Positions 57,801 to 64,000 of a stretch of DNA of 64,000 bases are shown piece by piece. How positions within the stretch are numbered: position 1 is the first letter of the stretch; the number at the start of each line of letters is the position of its first letter. Both the position numbers and the translations under genes were made by a program. Under the pieces are notes generated by a model that saw only the letters and a list, made by a program, of their open reading frames with translations, made no database searches and was not told the DNA's origin. The DNA is from Oenanthe sinensis (taxonomy: Eukaryota; Streptophyta; Magnoliopsida; Apiales; Apiaceae): NCBI GenBank assembly GCA_028671895.1, contig CM053813.1, forward strand, positions 12,152,001 to 12,216,000, in the 5' to 3' direction.

Positions 57801-59611
57801 AATATACTTTGATTACACTCAAAGTTAGCTTTAACCAGGTAATGATAAAGGTGGACATTGGGTATGTTATGAATCGTATGAGGAATATGAATGATATATA
57901 TAGGATTTAACCCTCCAATTCTAGGAGTGATATTATTGGCCTCTTGATTGAGTTAGATTATGAAATGCATGGCCATGCTCAAATATTGATTTGTTTAAAT
58001 AGTCTACTCATTGATCAAGGAAACCAAGATTAAACATTGAAGAGGATGACATTATACATGTCTCGAGTTTGATATATAATATAAGGTTAAATGGATTATA
58101 TTACATGGAACATTATTCATGAAAGGTTTAATTGAATCACCAATTATTATTGTTACTTGGGTAACAATGATGTATTACTAGATGTCACTCATTGTTTATA
58201 ATTTTATTATTAGATAATAAAATTATTGCCAACGTAATAATAACCTAAAGGGTCACACACAAAGAACGTCAAAACGGAGGTTTATTTAAATTACGAATTT
58301 AAATATATTATTATTTACTTAAATTTAATTATTAAATTAATTAAGTGAGACTTGATTAATTATATTATAATTCGGATTTAATAAGTATTATTATTATTCG
58401 AGTTTAATTATTGAATTAATTAAGTGGGACTTGATTAATTATATTAGAATTCAGATTTAATAATAATAATAACCCAAAATCAGAATGAGTTTTGGAAATC
58501 ACATGGATTAGGGTTAGGCACAAAATCTATTTATCCCCTATATATACATAATGATGTATAATATTAGGGTTTAATCATCAGATTTTGTTTTAGAGAAAAA
58601 CTCTAGCTGCTCAACATCAAGAGAGGCTAGAGAAAGAGAGAGAGAGTGAGAGACAAGCAATTCGGCTAGTACCGACTCCGGTGATCGTAGGACGATCGGG
58701 CGTTCGTGTGAACTTCTTTGGAGAGAAGATCTTTGCAACAAAGGGTTGCTGTGATTCATCTTTTCTGGACCTTCATTAAACAACATACAGAAAGTTTTGT
58801 TAAGGTACAGACTTCTTCGTGTGAAATTTTGAACTTACCTTATATATATAATGAGGGAGCTATGTTCCAAATTTGGTGATTTATGTAAGAGTAGAACATG
58901 GGTTTTGAAGTTTTCTTCCCTTGCTTTTCTTCAATGGCCAAATGGTGAAGAAGAAATGGGGGAAAGAGATTTTCTCTTGCTTGGGTACTTGTGTAGGTTT
59001 GTATATGGATATGGCTGATATCTATTAAGAGGTATGGTCTTGGTGGATGTCAAGTACCTCAAATTGTAACCAAGGTATGGCTTGAAAACTTGGCCCCTAA
59101 TTTATGGAACTATGTTCCCTTAACTTGTCTAGTTGCTTGACTTGTTGACTTGGTTCCTCTTTAACCAATTTTGTTGCGTGGTTCTTGCATGGGAATTCTC
59201 ATTAGTCACTTACCATTCCACTTAATCATTAATCCTCCACGTAAGTTCAATTAATTTCTGAAAGCGTTTCGTCATAGGAATTCCTTAGTGTAAATCTTTA
59301 ATATTCCAAATACTTTAATTCGATTATAACCATAAAATTTCTAATTTATAATCTTCCCGGTCATAATATAACTCTCGTATTCCTTGATATCTCGTAAATT
59401 ATGAAACAAATAGTAAAAGTGAAAATCTTCGAATTCGACGGCTTTTGCATTCACTCATTTGCTTCATACAATAATATTACATCTTCGGATTTCCAACATT
59501 ACATCACTTACTTAGTGTGGGCTAATTTTTTTTTCATAAATTTGTAAAACCACTATTCATCAAGGTCTTTTATAAATAAATAAAAAATGCGTCAAAATAC
59601 GAGTTATTACA
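54851..59611 (-). repeat. Long 5' LTR of the chromovirus-like element
   Basis: Reads TTTAACACCCCCAAACCCGG on the left, ATACGAGTTATTACA on the right; on the minus strand it starts TGTAATAACTCG. It is homologous to 60257-64000 over its left part but lacks about 1.4 kb present there (61550-62985). It is interrupted by a solo LTR at 57324-58818. The original length was probably above 4 kb. Confidence 0.8.
57324..58818 (+). mobile_element. Truncated solo LTR related to copia element 3
   Basis: Starts TGTTAGTATTGGTGTCC like the LTR at 13052 and stays collinear to ACAGACTTCTTC. The last 110 bp or so of the LTR are missing. Left flank GATCT has no matching copy at the right edge, which fits a later deletion. 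The short minus frame 58571-58786 is chance. Confidence 0.88.
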
Positions 59612-59990
59612 ACAAATATATACAAAGTTAAAAAAAATAAATAAATAAAATTCTAACCTCAAAAAATTAAGGTAAATAAAAAATAAAAGAGCAATAAATG
59701 TGATTTTATTATAAAATTGGGATTTAATTTTAAATTTTCAGTTTATGAACTTACATAAGAAATTGCTAATAGTTTAGGGATGTTAAAAATAATTTATCTT
59801 TATTTAGGATGCCACATCAACAAAAGTTAAATGACGTTTAATGATATTTGACGGAAGGATTTAGATGAGAAAACTTTAAAAGGTTAATTACCTATCAATT
59901 TACATTTTTAGTTTTGGGACTTTGATTAAAAAAAATGACTAATAGTTCAGGGGCCTTAGAATTAATTTGTACATTTATGAAACTAAAAAA
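59612..59990. other. AT-rich sequence with no recognised feature
   Basis: Between the long gypsy LTR and a copia LTR fragment. Low-complexity A/T, no ORF, no recognisable repeat. Confidence 0.5.
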
Positions 59991-60256
59991 TGTTGGGTCT
60001 TGATAGCATATATTTGTTGTTAGTTTTGAGTAATGAGAAACTTATACATGGGGGGGTTAATGTATATGTTGATTTTTTTTTGTTTTTCTTGTTGAATCAA
60101 TCTGTTTAAATACTTGTAGGTTAACTTGTTGTGTATGATTGCTTTAACAAAGTGCGGAATTGAATCACTAAAGAACACACACAAAAATTAACTTTCAATC
60201 TAATATATTTATTAGAATTGAAATTGCTACAGTTATGAGATTCAAGTGTGAACCTC
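59991..60256 (-). repeat. Possible copia LTR fragment
   Basis: Starts TGTTGGGTCTTGATAGC and has a G-run followed by TTAATGTATATG, resembling the edges of the LTRs at 11765 and 29173 (TGTTRGGTC, G-run, TGAATAC). It is cut by the long LTR at 60257. There is no PBS on its left. The match is short, so this is tentative. Confidence 0.4.
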
Positions 60257-63200
60257 TGTGACGCCCCCAAATCCGGGGTCAGGGATTTGAGTCGCCACGT
60301 CATCATTCAATCATTTTACAACCTGCAATAACTCAATACTCCAACAAACACACATCATAGACCTCTCTCTCTCACACACACAAGTTATAGTCTTAGAAAC
60401 GATATACAACAAGTATCATTAGTTATTACAAACCAAATGTACTTATCCAGGATCTCATACTATCAATGCTAACCTCTTCATGAAGTAACATTAATAACTA
60501 GCTCAATACTGAAAACTTATCTAACTTACTTTCGTAGAATATGGTTGAACTGAACCATCTCAAAGGTGAATCTTCTACTTTCCTCTCTCTAGGCATGAAG
60601 CCAATCAAACATGTTATCACTTCTTCTGAAAAATATAATATAAGCAAGAATGAGCGAAAGAATGCTCAGCAAGTTATTCACCCAATTAGCTATGTGACTC
60701 TCATTCAAGAATATGATAATCACTACTATCTCAATAGTATAACCGTAAGGTTTAACAGTATATGGTAAGCATAATACAGTATCTTTCAACGATACACATG
60801 ATCAGAGTTTTTCTGCTAAAACATTTGTACTAAACATAAAGTTTAGAAAATATCATACGAACAATTTGGTTCGGTATATAACATAAGACACTATCAAATA
60901 TAGTCTTACCACGCTTTCATATCTCCTCTGAAGCTTTTTAAGATAAAACTCAATGAACTTATTACGTTCATAGTTTTGAAATAGTCTTTCCATAACTTAG
61001 CAAAATAGCTTCAACTATAGTTTTGCTATACTCCCCTAATATACGGGGTACATCATTCAAGATACAACAGTCATAGTTGCTTATCTCTGAGAAAATTAAC
61101 TCATTTTGAACCGTACCATTTATAAGGTTTAAACTCTCATAAAATATCTTTAAAGACCCTGTTGTGTTGTGATATATAAAGAAAACAAGAGTGAGCAATA
61201 TAGGCCCACTATAATCATAACTTCTATAAACATACTTTCTGATAAACATTTCAAAAGCTTGTAAGCTTTTCATACATCAGTTACCTTCTGAAGTTTTCAT
61301 ATAACTATTCGTTAAATCATACGAATAACAAGATGACATTTCAAATTGTTAAAAACTTTTTCTCATCAGATCCCATCTGAAGTTTTCCTTTCTTTTCGTC
61401 AAATATTTCAACATTTCATTTGCAATCAACACCATCGATAACTCAGCTCATAGGCTTTCATTACGGTGTGAAACACAATTCCAATGGGAAGAAGGGACTG
61501 TAACTGGAGCATCAACACGCCCACTACCACACATCCACGATGATCAGTCGTAGCACGTGGCAGCCTTCATCAGCAACCTATGAAAGCCTTCTGTTTCTCT
61601 ACATGTAGAAGGGGGAACCCTAGTACTCGCTACCGTTAATGGGTAATCATCCTAGACCGCATACGGGTCAAAGTGCTGGACCGTGCGTCACTCGGCCTCT
61701 TACGCTAACTCCAAGTCCGCTGAATCAATCTATAAGTCTGGAACTGGAACATTAATCCAAGCTCCCCAAGTATATAATACTTGTTAATAGATTTGTCTAT
61801 CTAACCTGGAACCGGAAGTAATCCTAGTTCCCCAAGTATATCGTACTTGTTGATAGACCCTCATAGCTATGAGTAGTCACTGAATAGATTAGTCGGGCTG
61901 TCCTCTCACCACACAGGTAAGTGACCTTCACCCACTAATCTCTTTCATCAAGGAATGAATTCATTTTATAAAACCATGACTAGGGAGTTAAGTGAAAACT
62001 TTTCTTTATTTTGATTAGTAAAACTCTGCTTTTGATAAGTTGAAAAGCTCTTTCTACTGTGGAAACTGGTTCCAAAACTTGACTGCTTTAGAGAAGTAAA
62101 TAGGTATTCACTTCCTAGACCGAGTTCCCTATTTTTGATAAGTCTGAACTTATTTTATTCTTATTAAAAGAATAAAATAAAATAATTAAATTAAAATATT
62201 AGGGAGCTCTCATTATCTTTAAACCATTTTCTGAAGGTTGGAAAGTATTTAAAATAATTATCGAAAGCTTCTAATAATTATTAAAGACCTAAAAAAATTT
62301 GTAAATGAATTTTAAATAATTAATAAATATTTAAATAATATTTATTAATTATAATTAATAAATAACCCTCAATAAATAAATATTCAAAATAATATTCATT
62401 AATTAAATAAATATTAAAATAATATTTATTATCTCCTTCAAATGAATATTCAAATAATATTCATTAATTAAATAAATATTGAAATAATATTTATTATCCT
62501 CATTTAATTCTTTTATCAAAAGAATATCAAAATATTTATATCGTCATTTCAAAATAATCTGTCTCCGGCTTCTTCCGGATTACGACAGTACTTAACATAA
62601 CCTTCCGACTCCCGGTTTACGTTCGAAAATACATAACTCGCTATACACTTAGAGCCTTTTACATTCACCGGCTTATATCTATATTTCTTATAGCATATAA
62701 CCGAAACATTACGAAAGCTTTAATAATACATGAAACAATTCGTACTTTTCAATATACAGTTATATCACAACAACATAATAGTAGTACATTAAGTACAGGT
62801 GTTTAAAAACATGCATACGTAGCAATACATATATTTTGATATGTAAAAACGTAGGTTAGAAAACTTGCCTGGAGTCCAAGATACGTTCTCAGAGTTCCAC
62901 TCGTTCCGGATTTTCTATCAATAGATATTATAATCCCGATTAGTACTCATAATCCCATCAACTACTTATATTACTCATAAGTATAATCATATTTCGATTC
63001 CAATTATGATAACTCCAATTTGTACTTAGTCCTTTTATTAACTCTTGTTTTACCCGGCTTTCACCTCATCGGGTCTATCTTGACCATTCGTAAACCATCT
63101 CGTCAACGGCTTTTAATTTAATCCTTTTTATTCCAATACATAGTCATGTTATTCCTCAACATCTTTCGTATATAACTCGTGTAGGAATTAAGTCTCGAAG

Positions 63201-64000
63201 TTCAACTTACGTCTACGTTTTATAGTGAGAATAAGCATTTACTCGCTTTTTAGTGATTCTCATTTTAAACACCCAACTTATAGCATTTTTAGTAAATTTA
63301 GTTTTAATCCGATTAACTCAATTCTTTCTCTGGAGTCATCCTTGACATCCCTAGTATCTTAGATAAAAGTTTCACATGAAAGTAAGCATCCTAGCTACTT
63401 CGATGATAGCCTCAAAGTTGGTTATTAACATGGTTTCTAAGTTATGCGATACCTTTAGTAAATCGGTTATAACTTTTGACTCGTAACTCCAAATGACGCA
63501 AACTTAGCGCGTAAACGATCTAGAGAATACCTAGAATACAATTCATCAAAGGTCTGCCCCTGGACAGAGGACTCATTTTCGAATGTCCAAAACAGTGCAG
63601 TAGCTTCTCCCATGAACAGTGTCACTGCGCAACTTTGGTTTCAACATTTTTATAAAATCGAAATATTAACATCTGTGTATGAAATTTTTCAGGGGTCTTA
63701 ATCATTGTCCAAAATATTTATCCTCAAAATTTCATGCTTTTTGAAAACTGGTAAGGGGTCCGTTTATATTCACAAAGGGAGCACAAGACAGCAGTTTGGT
63801 TCCCTTGCGCGACTTTCACTAAAACGGACTTATCTCCTAAACCGTAAATCGTATCGATATGATTTTTATACCAAAACAAACTACAAAGGAAGTCCTACAC
63901 AGACATGGGCAGTGGTGTTCAAAATCATCATTTTAACAGTTCGTAAATCTTGGTTAAAACAGGCCTATATGCAAACGAGCATTACGACGGCTATAATCGT
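60257..64000 (-). repeat. Second long chromovirus-like LTR, running off the window
   Basis: TGTGACGCCCCCAAATCCGG onward, homologous to 54851-57060 along its length (shared blocks at 60257-61500 and 62990-64000). No PBS on the left, so it is a 3' or solo LTR of a minus element. A block at 61550-62985, missing from the other copy, includes an AT-rich stretch of repeated TAAATAATATTTATTA-type inverted repeats (62280-62500). Short ORFs (60541-60768, 60968-61273) are within the LTR and not genes. Confidence 0.75.

Larger units (their letters stand above)
23566..59611 (-). mobile_element. Old Ty3/gypsy chromovirus-like element (minus), host of nested insertions
   Basis: Rebuilt from matching ends. 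23566-24065 is collinear with 59110-59611, and both end TTATTACA. The right copy is part of a long 5' LTR (54851-59611) with a Met-tRNA-type PBS next to it (54835-54846) in minus orientation. The internal part is split by the Athila-like element and reduced to about 3 kb (24066-25556 and 53280-54850). One integrase patch on the minus strand (24640-24720) supports Ty3/gypsy, probably a Tekay/Del-like chromovirus. The clade is tentative. Confidence 0.65.

Noticed and set aside
60541..61273. Small ORFs in the right-end region
   Set aside because: They fall inside the long LTR, whose other copy at 54851 does not keep them open.

Overview
The window is plant nuclear DNA made almost entirely of nested LTR retrotransposons. 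Primer-binding sites match or nearly match the plant initiator-Met tRNA type (TGGTATCAGAGC). One element has the TGGNGCCGNTNCCGGGG-type site of Athila-like Ty3/gypsy elements. The Ty1/copia proteins include SIRE-like ones with two gag zinc knuckles and a large third ORF after pol. The DNA is AT-rich and I recognise no host gene, tRNA or rRNA. The species cannot be read from the sequence; a eudicot is likely.

Layout. (1) 1-5990: 3' half of a SIRE-like copia element on +: RT/RNase H remnant, repeat-rich spacer, broken ORF3, polypurine tract and a cut LTR. (2) 5991-13051 and 21917-22443: very decayed copia element on -, with PBS and 5' LTR. (3) 13052-21911: another copia element on +, inside the LTR of (2), with a GTTAA target duplication. 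(4) 22444-23565: 3' end of a further + copia element (ORF3-like remnant, PPT, LTR). (5) 23566-59611: old Ty3/gypsy chromovirus-like element on -, which is the host of much of the rest. (6) 25557-53279: Athila-like Ty3/gypsy element on +, inside (5). (7) 29173-46003: SIRE-like copia element on -, inside the gag of (6), with a perfect CAAGG duplication and LTRs that differ at only about 8 sites. (8) 40791-42362: solo LTR inside the gag of (7), with TCTTA duplication. (9) 57324-58818: truncated solo LTR in the LTR of (5). (10) 60257-64000: a second copy of the long LTR of (5), running off the window. The deepest nest has four levels: 8 in 7 in 6 in 5.

How the parts work together. The Gag and Pol remnants once supplied particle assembly, protease, integrase and reverse transcriptase/RNase H. 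All Gag-Pol sets seen here carry stops, frameshifts or insertions. The one long intact ORF is the 1378-codon ORF3 of element (7). It has no visible signal peptide or membrane segment and so does not look like an envelope protein. A broken homologue of nearly the same length lies in element (1).

Most interesting pattern. In element (7) the core GAAnnTTC, the basic unit of a plant heat-shock element, is clustered upstream of a TATA box in the LTR. It recurs in the leader and in a strict 49-bp tandem array upstream of a second TATA box before ORF3. Element (1) has the same layout (tandem repeats, TATAAATAG, pyrimidine-rich leader, ORF3 ATG) with a different motif. This suggests that ORF3 may have its own promoter sharing control elements with the LTR. 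That is inference and untested here.
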